Positions 26,785 through 38,673 of a DNA stretch of 64,000 bases are shown piece by piece. The notes beneath the pieces were generated by a model. That model was not told the origin of the DNA. It worked only from the letters and a program-made list of their open reading frames with translations, and did not search any database. A program made the translations under genes and the position numbers. The DNA is from Oxytricha trifallax (lineage: Eukaryota; Ciliophora; Spirotrichea; Sporadotrichida; Oxytrichidae): NCBI GenBank assembly GCA_000711775.1, contig ARYC01000087.1, positions 124,001-188,000 of the forward strand. Direction: 5' to 3'. Each line of letters starts with the position of its first letter. The stretch's first letter is position 1.

Positions 26785-29700
26785 ATGTCAACGAATGAAA
26801 ATGCTGGAGTAAGCCTCATCTAGCAATATAAAAAATGTCAGAAGGTTAATTAAGAACAATTGAGATAAGCAAAGAATATTGAAGACTTAGTTAATATCAA
26901 GATAGAAACTATTGATAAGCTCTTTACTTTAATTCTTCTTTTCTCATTTTTAAAATATCTTGTTTTAAAGCAGTTAGTAAACAAAGACAACACATATAAC
27001 TTTCATTATGATCCCTTGCAATTCAGGTAATAAATCCCATTAATGGGTGATCGAACTTTTCTCATAAATCAAGCTATACTCCAAAAGAGTTCCCAAAGAT
27101 AAAGATACGCTCCTTCTCTTAAAGAAGAGAAAAATTTGTTCAGTGGCAACACTACAAAACGAGATTATTTGTAAAATTTTGCACATGCAGGCTTGGACTT
27201 GGAGGAATTCACTGCTAGCATTGACAAAAACTCTTAAATAAAGCATGAAAAGAATTAAATGGATAGTATGGTTGGTACAACTATAGAAATTGATCGAAAG
27301 TAAGATAACTTATAGGTTGAGAGCCCAGCTAAAGACCCAGTCCAAATTTTGAAATCAATCTTTAAAAAGAAAGAATACAAGAAGAGACCCTTAGAAGCTA
27401 ATTAGATTGCTAATAAATACAGAAAATTATAACTGAAAGAGTAACAGAAAGTGGAGCAAAGAATGCAGATGAAATTACTTAACTAAAAGCAGTTCAAAGA
27501 AGACCAAGATGATTCTAAGTTGTACAACGATATCAACATGAAAATATCTGAGCATTAGTACATTGCATAGCAAAACTAGCTTCATATTAATCATAATAAA
27601 TTTGGAAATTTCGATATGTAAAAAGATGAACTAATGGAATCTAAATTTATCAGATAACCGACACCACTTGAAAAGGATCCACGTGATAATTTCAGCTACT
27701 CTGGTTTAAGAGATAAATTTCAATAAGAGAAGTTCTAAGTTTATGAGAAACCAGAATCTACTCAAAAGCCATTGGGAAATAAATCTCCAATTAATTACAA
27801 GAGTTACTATGGTGCTTAATTGAATCAATCTCCTCATTAATAGACTAAAAACGACTGCTTTTCACTAAAAGAGAGACTTGATAATCTTAGAAGAATGTTT
27901 GACGATGAAGAGCAGCATATGATTATGAAAGACGAGATTGAAAAAGAAGTGATTGACTATGATTTAAAATTACCTAAAGAGCTCACCTCTAAAAGGCTTA
28001 AGAAAGACAGACTTCAATCAGAGGATACTAGTGTAAATGCAAGCGAAGACGAAGTTGAAAAAGAAGATTTGAAGCAATTTTTGGCTGACAAAATTTCACA
28101 GATAAACAAGCGTATGAATCATGAGCATCCTAACTTCGATAGAGACTAGAGGAAATCTCAAAAGTATAAAGCTTCAAATTTGTGCAAAATCTAAGCAGTC
28201 AAAAATTATGGGTATGAGAAGTTAGAAGAACATTTTAAGAATCGCATGAATAAAACTGGAGTTGATATGGCTTTTAAAAATGCCATACTTAATCAAGAAA
28301 AGAAGTAATAAAGGCAGATCACTAAGGAAAATGAAAGGTAATTAGAATCACTGGCTCAACATAAAAGAGTAACTATGACAGCTCCATAGAGACGTAGAGC
28401 AGACACAGTTGAGTGTAGAGCTAAAACAGCTAAAGATAAAAACTATGTGTTCGCTTAAATCATGAAAATAGAGAAAATCAATAAAGAGACTGATAAAAAA
28501 GTGCAAGTTAAGAAAGAAGAAATTAGGAATGACGATATTCTGAAGATTATAGAGGACACTAAGCGTTAAGTGAAGGAAGAAGAAGAAAGAATGGATGCAC
28601 TTGAAATTGTTCAAAAGTAGCAAGAACAGCAATATATTCAAGAATTCATGCAGCAATAGCTTATGTACAGTGTGAACCAGCATTCAAAGTAAACTTCTTC
28701 CATCAGCCCATACAAGCCATTTTAAGAAATGAAAATCGATGATAATGATGCTACATAATAAAGTATGTCGAATGATTAATTGGAGTAGGCAGCTTTTCAA
28801 AGATAGATGTCTGCTGAGAGTGAAGTTAGGACATAACTATTGTCAAGGGAAGCTTAACATCCATTCAAAATTAATAAATATATAAATATGTATATTTAAA
28901 AAATTTAATGCAATTCTGGTGTTTAGTTAATCAACTACCAAAATTAAAATTTTAGTTTCTAAAATGATTTATTTAACTTAAATTTTAAAGTTTAAATCCT
29001 AAATTATGAAAAAATCATTTTGATTAGTAATAAAAACTAATTAAATTTTTTCCTTAATTAAGGGGCATCATTTTTATTGGTAAAACAAGAAACTAACTCT
29101 ATTTTGATATCTGAATAAAATAGCGATGTTTCACCAATAACTAAAGCTGTCCCTAACCCAAAATAAATAAACAATATAAATGGAAAAATAATATCGAGTT
29201 ATTAAAGAAAAATAAACAATTTATAAATTACATTATGTTTTATTCTTCTTTATTCTTAAAAAGTCAAAGGTATTATTATGATAATTACTTTTATATACAA
29301 ATTTATGATTTATGTTTTTACTCAGCAATAATAAACTTTGCTAAGGAACACATCATCAAGATCTAGAAGAAGTGTGAATAAAAATGAGCTCAATCTCTAT
29401 TTATTAACTTATTTATCATATTTCTCAATCAGTCTAATGAGTATGGAGTGATATTCAGACCAGATAACGAATACTTTACAGACTCAGAACTCTTAAACAG
29501 CACTTAAATGATTGGTGCTTTCAAGCACACTCGCTAGTCAAGTAAAGCCTTAGGAGAAATAAAGTCAGCCTAGAAACCCCAAAAACTTTCAAATATCAAG
29601 CAAACCAAACCAGCTTTGATAAATTCATAATCCTTCTTTAAGACTTTTGTGACGACTAAGAAACTTGAATTTATGAGAAATGGCTTAGACCCTATCTAAG

Positions 29701-30239
29701 AGGATGCTGAATCCAAACTTTCTCTCTATAATTTCTCTCCTCGTAGGTTCAATAGATACCCCAGATTTACTATATTTCTTAGGTAAAATGAGAAATAAGG
29801 TGATAGCAACAAGTATGTGATTTAAAACACAGTCAGCTTAAACCCGTAGTTCTTAGCATACTTAATGGAAAATTAGCAACATTTTTAAATTTCAAACATT
29901 AAAGATGTTCCCAATAATTAGTAAATAGTTGAGCAGGCTAAGGAATAAGGTATTATCATTACGAATGAAAAATCTAAGGAGACCCAAATTATCGATCCAT
30001 TTGAAAAAGTGATATTGATTAAAGGCATAGATAATTCCATATTGACTTCATTTAGAACACTGAGAAAACAAAATAATCTAATTAGTGATACTATGAAGGT
30101 TATTCATAATAAATTTCAACCATTAAAAACTAAGAACTCTTAAACCCCTTTCTTATTAAAAGTATAATATCTTAATAAACTAATATAAAAAGTAAAAATT
30201 TAATAAAACTTAATTTAGTTAAACATGAATAATTTTTGA
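26785..30239 (+). CDS. Large charged coiled-coil protein, one or two genes
   Basis: ATG at 26785 (MSTNENAGVSLIQQYKKC) opens a TAA/TAG-rich frame that is continuous to about 28870. It is Lys/Glu/Gln-rich and helical (KEEEERMDALEIVQKQQEQQ), without a recognisable domain. An AT-rich stretch follows (28870-29060). Short coding-like pieces then appear (LVKQETNSILISEQNSDV; LRNTSSRSRRSVNKNEL), and a further open region from 29452 runs to TGA 30239 (FVTTKKLEFMRNGLDPIQED). I read this as one gene interrupted by introns or IESs, but two adjacent genes are possible. The locus lies wholly between RRP5 blocks 2 and 1, so it must be separated from RRP5 when the somatic gene is assembled. Function unknown. 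Confidence 0.5.
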
Positions 30240-30401
30240 GTAAAAAAATCTGATTTTTATCACAAAAGTAACGTATTTGATTTGCTAATTTTCATTTAAT
30301 GAGATTTATCAAAGCAAAAGTAAAATCGTCGATTATTTTATTAAATATTTAAATTTATTAAGTAAAATAAATTCCATCAAGGGAAAAGGTTTTACTTTTA
30401 A

Positions 30402-33244
30402 ATGAATGAGAAAAGTCTTTTTGATAAGATGCCCTATCCTTTAACAGACAATGAAGAAGCAATAGATGTAATTAATGCAAGAATATTTGCATAAAATTAT
30501 AAGTTATCTAGTGAAATAGGAGTGGGATAGACAGTCGATAGCCGAGAAAACACCCAGTATGATGAATCGAAGTTAAATCCATAGTTGATGGACAATCAAG
30601 ATTAAAATCAAGTTATAGTTAAGAACTAGATACAGCATCAGATCTACATGAGTCCAACAAACACCTCTTCAAGAGACAGAATGAAAATATTCGATGATCT
30701 AAATTCTAATGAAATGACTACTTAGAGAAATGTGACCACAGCCCACTTAGAGTCATAACTGAAAAGTTAGGCAAGTCAAAATCAGATAAGAAGAGAGAAG
30801 AGCGAAGAAAATAAAATTAAGTCCCACATAATGAGAAGACATAAATATCCCAACGGTAAAATGTCAAATAATAATCATCACTAATTTCAATCGCCTGAGT
30901 AAATTCGCAATGAATATTTCAATTCAAAGAAAAGTACTATTTAGCATGAAAGTAGGTTAATGACAGCAAATTAAGATTCTTATGTAGAGTCATAAGACGA
31001 TCATACTTTTAGTGATATAATTTAAGGGCAGAAATATTCTTCAAAAGTTATTAATCAATTTGGAATTCCATATTAGGTAAGTCAGGAATAACATAGTCTA
31101 ATGATAGCTGCAAATTCGCCAGTGTATAATACTATAAGTTGGAATGGAACATTCCAAATACCCTCAAATGAGCCACCTTAGAAAATAAGAATTCATACTA
31201 AGTACAAGAAAAACTAAAATTAACTCAATTCAGATTTAGGTACTGAGAGATAAAGAACTGCTGGAAGTTATTTTTCTCCATATTTTATCTTATTTTTATA
31301 GTCCCTCTAAATCTCCAAATAGCAAAGAGAAGAAAGAGATTATTATTCTATCAAAGATTGATCCAACTACTTAAGCTTTTCCTCTATACTCTCTTGAAAC
31401 TACAATTTTAGCCAATTAATCATCCTTAAATTCAATGTCATTAAAAAAGAGTAATAAGAACCCATTTAGGTCGATGCCAAACAGAAGACAAGTTAAACCT
31501 TAAGTCTAAATTTTAAATCAGTAACCTTAAAGATTAGAGCTTGAATCTCTAGAAAATCAGATGACTGGGAGTTTGAACAATATAAGTCAAGCTACCTTTG
31601 GAGAAAGGCAAGCATAAACTGCCAAATAGTCATAGAGGAGACATTCGCAGTTTGACTTTAAAAGCAGTAAAATTGGAGGAATTAGCAACAAGGCTGAATT
31701 GAGTAAAAGCATCAACTAGAATTTGTTTAAGCAACATTAAGTTCTTCCTCCTCTTTTACAAAATCAACATTCTGCTTTACAGTATAACTAGACTCTTCAA
31801 TCTCATTTAATTTACATTTATTCATGAATTTCTTTGCTAATCTATAAACCAGCAAACAAATCTGAAGAATGGCTTCAATCCAGTATTCAACCAGCTCCCA
31901 ATGAATAACACTTCCAAGATAAAACAAGTAATCGATGATCTTTATAGTAAGGAAAAACGCTATACTAAACAATACGCAAGAGATGATCTCCTTTAAGTTT
32001 AGAACCCAATTTTCAACTTGAATAAATATTAAAACCTACAATCATACACCAACGTTGCCAGTAAAACTGAAATGAGAACTTAGTATCCAACTGGGGGGGG
32101 GTCTAAGTCGGTGCAAAAATTTTTTCAGAATCCTAAGTCGGTGCAAAATTTTTTTTCGCAAAAACATCAAAATCCCTAAGTCGGTGCATGATCAATTTTT
32201 GACATTATTGATATATTTTATCATCCTACCCCACATAAAAAGTATCATTATTAACTAAAATTTATGTCTCAGCTTCTGAATCGAACTCCTTCATTAAATT
32301 TCGATCATAGGACACTTATAATATTATTACAAAAATATTTTTTTCTCTGTGACAGATATTTGTTTAAGTAAAATAAAAAAATATTATTTCATATTTTAAT
32401 ATAGTTCTGTAAGCAAAAAATTTGGGATTAAGAACATCATAATTATTCGCTAAATTTAATGATGTCTGGAATAAAAAAATCGTACGTATTGATTAGAGTA
32501 TTTAAAAAAAAGACAATTAATTGAGTCAATGGTTTTTATCATAAGGTTAGACATCATTAAATTTAGCGAATAATTATGATGTTCTTAATCCCAAATTTTT
32601 TGCTTACAGACAATTAGATATTAAAATATGAAATAATATTTTTTTATTTTACTTAAACAAATATCTGTCACAGAGAAAAAATATTTTTGTAATAATATTA
32701 TAAGTGTCCTATGATCGAAATTTACTGAAAGAGTCCGATTCAGAAGCTGAGACATAAATTTTAGTTAATAATGATACTTTTTATGTGGGGTAGGATAATA
32801 AAATATATCAATAATGTCAAAAATTGATCATGCACCGACTTAGGGATTTTGATGTTTTTGCGAAAAAAAATTTTGCCCCGACTTAGGATTTTGAAAAAAT
32901 TTTTGCACCGACTTAGACCCCCCCCCCCAACTGGGTAAGCTTAGATTTTCGGACCTAACTTCTTGGGGATTGGCAATGCGAATCAGCAATACCAAAGTAA
33001 TGGCATGAACATTAGAGATGAAAGTCAAGAGCAATAATATCAGTAATAAAATAGAAGATCAATCAATAATAGTGGTATAAGGTAATAGCAAGTTTAATTT
33101 CAGTAGCTTCAAGATGTTACAATGATACCCAATCAATATGACTATATGATGAATGGAGACTTAACAGGGAGCTTATAGCTTACATCAACATTTAAGAATT
33201 AGAATTTTGGTGATGTTATAAAAGCTGGTGGAAATAAACAATGA
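30402..33244 (+). CDS. Gln/Ser/Asn-rich hypothetical protein carrying element 2
   Basis: ATG 30402 (MNEKSLFDKMPYPLTDNEEA) to TGA 33244 (DVIKAGGNKQ). Low-complexity with many TAA/TAG Gln codons and short basic clusters, and no known domain. Two small IESs (31266, 31799) and a 0.8-kb palindromic element (32093-32928) interrupt it. All three can be removed to leave one continuous frame, with junctions AGSPSKSPNSKEK, TLQSINQQTNLKNG and RTQYPTGQAQIFGPN. Together with the gene upstream it lies between RRP5 blocks 2 and 1. Role unknown; such Q/N-rich proteins are common in ciliates. Confidence 0.72.
31266..31299 (+). other. IES, 34 bp, pointer AGT
   Basis: AGT at 31266 and 31300. Removal yields TAGSPSKSPNSKEKKEII; retention leads to TGA. 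Confidence 0.8.
31799..31838 (+). other. IES, 40 bp, pointer AATCT
   Basis: AATCT at 31799 and 31839. It contains an in-frame TGA. Removal joins NQTLQS to INQQTNLKNGFNP. Confidence 0.84.
32093..32928. mobile_element. G-run palindromic MITE-like element 2 (about 835 bp)
   Basis: Same family as the element at 16943, with near-identical arms, G9 at the left and C11 at the right. Three CTAAGTCGG-GCA copies lie at each end. The unique central loop (about 32465-32550) is in the opposite orientation relative to element 1. The flanking repeat is CAACTGGG, overlapping the G and C runs (32088-32095 and 32928-32935), so the exact element ends are ambiguous by a few bases. It sits in an exon of the Q-rich gene. 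Loss of the element plus one repeat copy restores TQYPTGQAQIFG and then an open frame to TGA. No transposase is encoded. Confidence 0.92.
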
Positions 33245-33371
33245 AAAGATCTTAATTTAATCATTTATTAAATTAATTCTTTGCAATTATAAAGATAATT
33301 GATAAAAATTTAGAAAAGCTTTTTATATTTCTCCATTATATTTTATAAATATTTGAAAAGATATGATTATA

Positions 33372-35991
33372 ACTTTACCAATATTTGCTTTATCCTGAGA
33401 TACCTTCATGAAGGTTTTATACTTGTCCTTGAGAGCATCATTTTCACTTTCTGTTGGAAGGAAATCTTCAAACTTATCTTAGTTTTATTGGCCTGTCACT
33501 TAAGTCTTACTCTTCTTGTCCTTTCCATTCTTGCTAGCTTCTTCCCTCAATTCCTTAGCCTTTGACTTATCTAAAGTAAGAGCCATTCCTTAATCCTTCT
33601 TTTTAAAGAGAACATATGCCTTAACGATTGAGCCGAATTTAAGTGAACTGAAATCCTTCTTGCTTCCCTTTGAGTTGGCTTTAATGTCTGCGAAAGTCAA
33701 GAGACCCTTGATACCTCCGAATGATTTAACGACATAGCCATATTCGTTTTCACCAACGATGACACCGTAGAGCTTAGATCCTTTCTCAACTTCTCTGTAA
33801 CTTTGATATACAGGTACTTTAGCCTTAAGAAGTGTGTCTTTTCTAGTAAAATCGAGAGTTCTGGTTTTCTTGTCAACATTGAACACTCTCATCTTAAGAG
33901 TCTTACCGAGATCTTTGTATTTAGGTGGAATGACCTTCATTGGGAAATCTGCCATATGTTCAAGATATAAACGACCCTTAACGAAATCGTTGACTTGAAG
34001 AGTAACGAATTTCTTGTCTTCATTAACTTCTGTAACCATTGTGCTATTAACACATTGAAATTCTTTAATGATTTTTAATCTAAAATTCGCATTAATTCTA
34101 TATAATAATGTAATCTCCGCACTTAAGGTCTTCGTAAGTTAAAGTAGCACTGTTAAGAATATCTTCTTTAATAGATAAGATTGGAAGCCCATCGAAATAA
34201 TTGATTTCCTTGACTCTAACCTTCTCAAGTTTTTAGCCTACCTCTAACTCATCTGATTTCTTAGCTACCTTTTGCTTCTTGTCTTTTGATTAAGTTGGGA
34301 TCTCTTCTTCTTCCTCTTCTTCTTCAGGTACAACATCTTCTTTAGTAAAAATTAATGAATTAATTTACAGCAAAGAATATATTTATATCTAAGTTTATGA
34401 CTCTTGTGTAGGAATGCAATTTGATCCTTGCCGAACTTGACCTTGTAAGAGCCACCATAAAGTTCCTTTTCAACGGTTGCTTTTTCAATGATCTGTCCTA
34501 CATGCACTCCGCTCTATTTCATAGTATTATAGACAACCTTGTCATTCATTTGTTTGATGTGTGGTAAAAGAGACATTTGAACGTTTTAAGCTTGTGGATC
34601 TACTGCGATCACTCTAGCTCCAATCTTTTCGCCAATCTTGTACTTAGTGGGGTCTGATTTGTCCAAGTGATCTGTGAAAATGGTTCCCTTGAAGCCACCT
34701 AAGAAAGTCAACTCAATACCGTTGTCAAGGATCTTTGAGACTTTAGAGTTCACCATAAATCCAGGTTTAAATTTGCAATTTTTAAAGATTTTAATTGATA
34801 ATTTGAGCATAAAATATAGGTTTGAGATTGTGAATAGTGATATCCTTGACATTCATATATTAATGGTATTCTTCAACTGATTGATTAATGAATTCACACT
34901 TGGCTACTTTTGAACTTGCGAGAACTGTCTTAATCAAAACTTAGACTAAAGATCCAATCTGTAAATGTTAAGTGTCATTGGTGAATGGAAGGAATCCCTT
35001 TGTTTTATCCTTCAAGCCAAAGTTAATCAAATGTCCCTTTGCTTCCTTTGATTCAACTAAACCTTGCAAAAGCATATTTGGGGCTAAGTTTTCAGCAGAC
35101 AAAGATTTGTTCAAGTGATCAATCTAAATGGTGAGCTGTAATTTCTTGTTTCTGTTTCCACTGGTCTCTGTGTTATATTTAGAAGTGCCAGCTGAGAGTA
35201 AATAAAATCGTGATTTAAAGTCTAAAAAATGAATTTTACTGAAAGAACTGATGCGATGATAAACTGTCCTATTTTGAATTTATCAGCCAAATGGCTTAAT
35301 CCCTCTAAGCTCACGTATCCCTTAGTATTTCTAGTATAGTTGACAATCAAATACTTAGTTTGGATTTCACTAATGGCAAAAAGTCCCAAGCTTCCCACAT
35401 TGAACTTGAGTCTGTTGATCTTATTTGCAGCTACTTCACTAGTCTTATCGACATGTGTCTTGGCTCCTTTCTTTTTAGAAAGTTCTTTATTGGCTCTCTT
35501 TGAAGTTTTGCCTTCTTCTTCAACGACTTCCTTTTCAACAATATCTTCGTCACCCTCCATGTCAAATACTCTCATCTCATCATCGATTGCTTCATCCTCA
35601 TACAACTTGGCCATAAATGCTGATCTCTTTTTTCCATTTGATAATAATATTATTTTTATCATCAAATTAAAAGAAACAAATTACCCCTATAACTGGCCTA
35701 ACTAAATGTTTGATCATAATTTTAAATAAAATAATTATTCCAGTTTTATGTGTCTTTCCTTCAGAAACATCCTAGGCCATGGTTTGCTTGAGCTCGTCTT
35801 AAGCCAATTTCTTATTGATTGGTGCCTAGTTGAATATAAAACCCTTGGTCTTCTAGTTATTTGCACTTCTTGGGAAGAAGTCTTAACTCTGCTATTACAA
35901 TTATTAATTTACCCTTATAACCCCTCCCCAAAATTAATATTTAATTATAAACATATTATTCCTTGCAATATTTAGGTGCTTTGGTTTTCAT
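33372..35991 (-). CDS. RRP5: RRP5 scrambled block 1: N-terminus and first S1 domains
   Basis: Start MKTKAPKYCKEQQQSQ at 35991, followed after one IES by DFFPRSANNQKTKG, resembling the FPRGG motif near the start of RRP5. An acidic/Lys linker follows (RVFDMEGDEDIVEKEVVEEE), then successive S1 domains: LADKFKIGQFIIASVLSAGT, NLAPNMLLQGLVESKEAKGH, LKPGFMVNSKVSKILDNGIE, VNDFVKGRLYLEHMADFP, and SKLYGVIVGENEYGYVVKSF. It ends DKANIGKV at the 14-bp pointer (33385-33372) shared with block 2. Six conventional IESs are inside. This block is about 6.7 kb from block 2 and inverted relative to it. All three blocks are needed for a full-length RRP5, and in the germline none lies in the right order. Confidence 0.93.
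34053..34089 (-). other. IES, 37 bp, pointer AATG (RRP5)
   Basis: CATT (plus strand) at 34053 and 34090. Removal gives GDYIIIQNQCVNSTMVTEVN and bypasses a TGA. The protein match here is less distinctive than at other junctions. Confidence 0.68.
34341..34393 (-). other. IES, 53 bp, pointer TAAA (RRP5)
   Basis: TTTA (plus strand) at 34341 and 34394. Removal joins AFLHKSHK to EDVVPEEEEE in frame. Confidence 0.78.
34763..34817 (-). other. IES, 55 bp, pointer AAACCT (RRP5)
   Basis: AGGTTT (plus strand) at 34763 and 34818. Removal gives DITIHNLKPGFMVNSKVSKI, a standard S1 start. Confidence 0.9.
35192..35238 (-). other. IES, 47 bp, pointer TCAG (RRP5)
   Basis: CTGA (plus strand) at 35192 and 35239. 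Removal joins FIIASVLS to AGTSKYNTETSG. GT-AG splicing at the nearby GTAAAA would give the wrong frame. Confidence 0.8.
35632..35737 (-). other. IES, 106 bp, pointer TGGAA (RRP5)
   Basis: TTCCA (plus strand) at 35632 and 35738. Removal joins SEGKTHKTG to KKRSAFMAKLYEDE in frame. Confidence 0.86.
35893..35953 (-). other. IES, 61 bp, pointer TAATA (RRP5)
   Basis: TATTA (plus strand) at 35893 and 35954. Removal links the start MKTKAPKYCKE to QQSQDFFPRSANN. It contains one isolated CCCCAAAA, the hypotrich telomere octamer, with no tandem repeats. Confidence 0.82.
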
Positions 35992-36140
35992 GGTAAATAA
36001 ATAAGTGCTATATAGTTGTTTATTAATAAATTAATATTAAGTAATAGCACTTTCCATCATACATATAACACCAAATGAATAAATATGCTGCAATTAGCAT
36101 AATTAAAGTATTATATTTAGAGTTAAAGTAAAATAGTAGA

Positions 36141-38565
36141 ATGAAAAATAAAGAAGAAGAAATTAAGCCATTAATCATGAAAAGACTGCCGACCCATGAA
36201 GAGTTCAACTCATCTAAAAACAACAATAATGATGATGAATTTAACCAGGAATCTGATCTAAATTCTCCTAATGTCACGGATAAGCATACGCCTGTATTTG
36301 AAGATGTCGATGATGTTTTGATAGCATGTGTATTCATTATTTATTTGTAAAACTATATCTTACTATATGACTAAGAAATGGATTTTATGCACCAATAATT
36401 TAAAGAATTAATCATTAAATTTTATGTGGAGGGTTTGGAAAATTTTAATACTTATCCTTCACTATTATTGTTACAGGTATGGCAGCTGGAGCATTTATTC
36501 TCTACAATTTATAAACTTCCCTAAGCAAATTAAATAGATATTTGTATAATTTAAAATACTTAAATTCACACTGTATTTTTGCATTAATAAAAATACTTCA
36601 TTAAATAATAAAATAATTTTCGATATTCAAATAGAATGTATTATATTATTACTATTATTTGCTCTCGAACTCTTAATATAAAAAATGTAGAGGTTTACTA
36701 TTTCGAGAAAGAACCGGCCTACATGTGCCGTTATGACGAAATCTCTCCCTATGACAAATGCAGTAAATCCAAAATATGTGACTCAACCATACCAGTGCAT
36801 GATTGGTACATTGATTTCACTAATGAGAACAGTTTACATAACTGGGTGGAGTAACTGGACTTGCACTGCGCATCTGATATTGCTATCAGTTTCATTGGAT
36901 CTTCATTTTATATTGGGACTTTTGTTGGGAGTTTTATACTGCCCAGAGCTTCTGATGTAGTAGGCAGGAGACCTATGTTTCTTTTAGGTTTAGTCTTGTA
37001 TTTTTGCGTAATAATAAGTCTAGTGTTTAATAAAAGTTTAGTACTTGCTTACATACTACTATTCTTTGGTGGAATATCAGAAACAGGTCGATATTACGTG
37101 GCTTATGTATACTGCGTTGAAATGATGCCCACAAAGTACTAAAATTTAAGTGGTCTTATGATCTTTGTTGTCTTTGGATGTCTGTAAATTCTATTCTCGA
37201 TATATTTCTGGTTTATCTGTAAAGACTGGGCAAATTTGGCTTACTTAGGTGGCATTCTTACCATCATTAGTTTCGCCTTGACACTTTGGAAGTTACCAGA
37301 GACTCCAAGATTTTTCTTTAGTAAAAAGAAGTTTCATGAAGCGAGAAAGATTCTCTTAGACATAGCAGAATTTAATGGAAAGAAAGACTTTAAATTTTTC
37401 ATATTTGAGTGCGAATCCAAAAGTGAAGGCAATAGACTTATATCAGATTCAGAAATTTCAGCAAAGCCCTCAACTGAGTTTAAAAATGGAATAAATATCT
37501 TGAAAGACACAACTGAATTTTCAAGCATAGAACCTGAAGCAAGGCTTTCAGAGAAATAGAAGATTGTACAGGCTGAACTATAATTAAAAGGCAATTTGAA
37601 AGAATTGATTTAGAATCCTACATACATTAAGAATCTGTTGATAATGACTACAATCTGGTCATTTGGTTCTTTTGGATTTGCCTTCATTCCCTTCTATTTG
37701 GATTCACTACATGGAAATACTTATTTATTTGCTATTTTCTCTGGATCTGCCGAGCTACTGGCTTCATTGGCTTGCATTTTAATTACAAGATGGATCACAC
37801 TAAAGTAATCACATTAATTTTTAATGTTTCTATAAAATTAAGAGTTAATTTGTTCTGTTTTTTGGAATCAATCCTAGTATTTTGTTCAATAACATGTGCC
37901 GCATCATTTGCAATTATATTTGCCTTTGGTTCAACTGATATTTTAGTTGCTCTCTTAGTACTTTTTAATAATTTTGGAATTACAAGTACTTTTGATATTG
38001 CCTATTTACTAAACACTGAAATGTTCCCAACTATCTTTTTGATTTAATTAGAAATATTTTATAATTTATTCACAAATGATATATTTTTATTACTTTTTGG
38101 GAACTGCATATGGATTTTGTAATATCATAGGTAGGTTTATCACAATTATGTCACCAATCATGGCAAAAATATAACATCCCTACCCCATGGTATAACTTAA
38201 TAAGAATAATTTTGGGAATTCTATAGTTATCTCTTTTATAATCTTTTTACATATATAAAATGCTAATTTAGATTTACTCTTTTGTAAATAATAGTTAGGT
38301 TCTATAACATTAAAAAAATTCTTTATTTAAGCAAAATCTGAATCTATTATGTCTTTCTTAGGAACATTCATTAAAATTAAAATGTGAGTTATATAATACT
38401 TTATAGAGATCTTAGAATTTCAAGTATTACTGGGAAGATAAATATTTTAAACCATGTATATGTCTATTTATTTCAGTTTTTGCAATATTTATGGTAATAT
38501 TTTCAGGAGTATCTGCTGTCTTATCAATCTTTTTAAAAAGAATGCCAGCTTAAAAGAGCGAATGA
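36141..38565 (+). CDS. Major facilitator transporter, SLC22/organic-ion type
   Basis: Multi-pass plasma-membrane or organelle transporter. After a cytosolic N-terminus (MKNKEEEIKPLIMKRLPTHE) come CGGFGKFQYLSFTIIVTG, a large extracellular loop with Cys (YMCRYDEISPYDKCSKSKIC), and a TM with the MFS signature ASDVVGRRPMFLLG. Further hydrophobic segments follow (YILLFFGGISETGRYYVAY; LAYLGGILTIISFALTL), then PETPRFFFSKKKFHEARKIL, which matches the SLC22 loop after TM6, and C-terminal helices ending LSIFLKRMPAQKSE. One intron (GTAATC...AAG, about 37806-37843) joins WITLK to VNLFCFLES. IESs occur at 36326, 38035 and 38187, and probably also at about 36535-36680. The gene starts only about 150 bp from the RRP5 start, so the two form a divergent pair. 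Confidence 0.85.
36326..36423 (+). other. IES, 98 bp, pointer ATGTG (transporter)
   Basis: ATGTG at 36326 and 36424. Removal joins VDDVLIAC to GGFGKFQYLSF. Confidence 0.87.
38035..38092 (+). other. IES, 58 bp, pointer CTTTTTG (transporter)
   Basis: CTTTTTG at 38035 and 38093. Removal joins NTEMFPTIFL to GTAYGFCNIIGRFI inside a membrane segment. Confidence 0.9.
38187..38490 (+). other. IES, 304 bp, pointer ATGGTA (transporter)
   Basis: ATGGTA at 38187 and 38491. Removal joins KIQHPYPMV to IFSGVSAVLSIFLK, completing the last TM. The interior is AT-rich with no recognisable coding. Confidence 0.75.
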
Positions 38566-38673
38566 GAGAAGATAAAATATATTTAGCGATAATTCATCAA
38601 ATCAATTTCTTAACAATAATCTCAAGTTGATATTTTTTGCGTAAAATACGGATAAACTCCATTTTATAGTAAC

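Noticed and set aside
35926-35933. CCCCAAAA as a telomere or TBE transposon end
   Set aside because: A single octamer inside an RRP5 IES, with no tandem repetition and no adjoining transposon sequence.
22431-35991. Three separate S1-domain genes or RRP5 pseudogene fragments
   Set aside because: The three blocks cover complementary, non-overlapping parts of one RRP5, and their ends carry exactly matching pointers that join in frame; fragments of duplicated genes would not do this.
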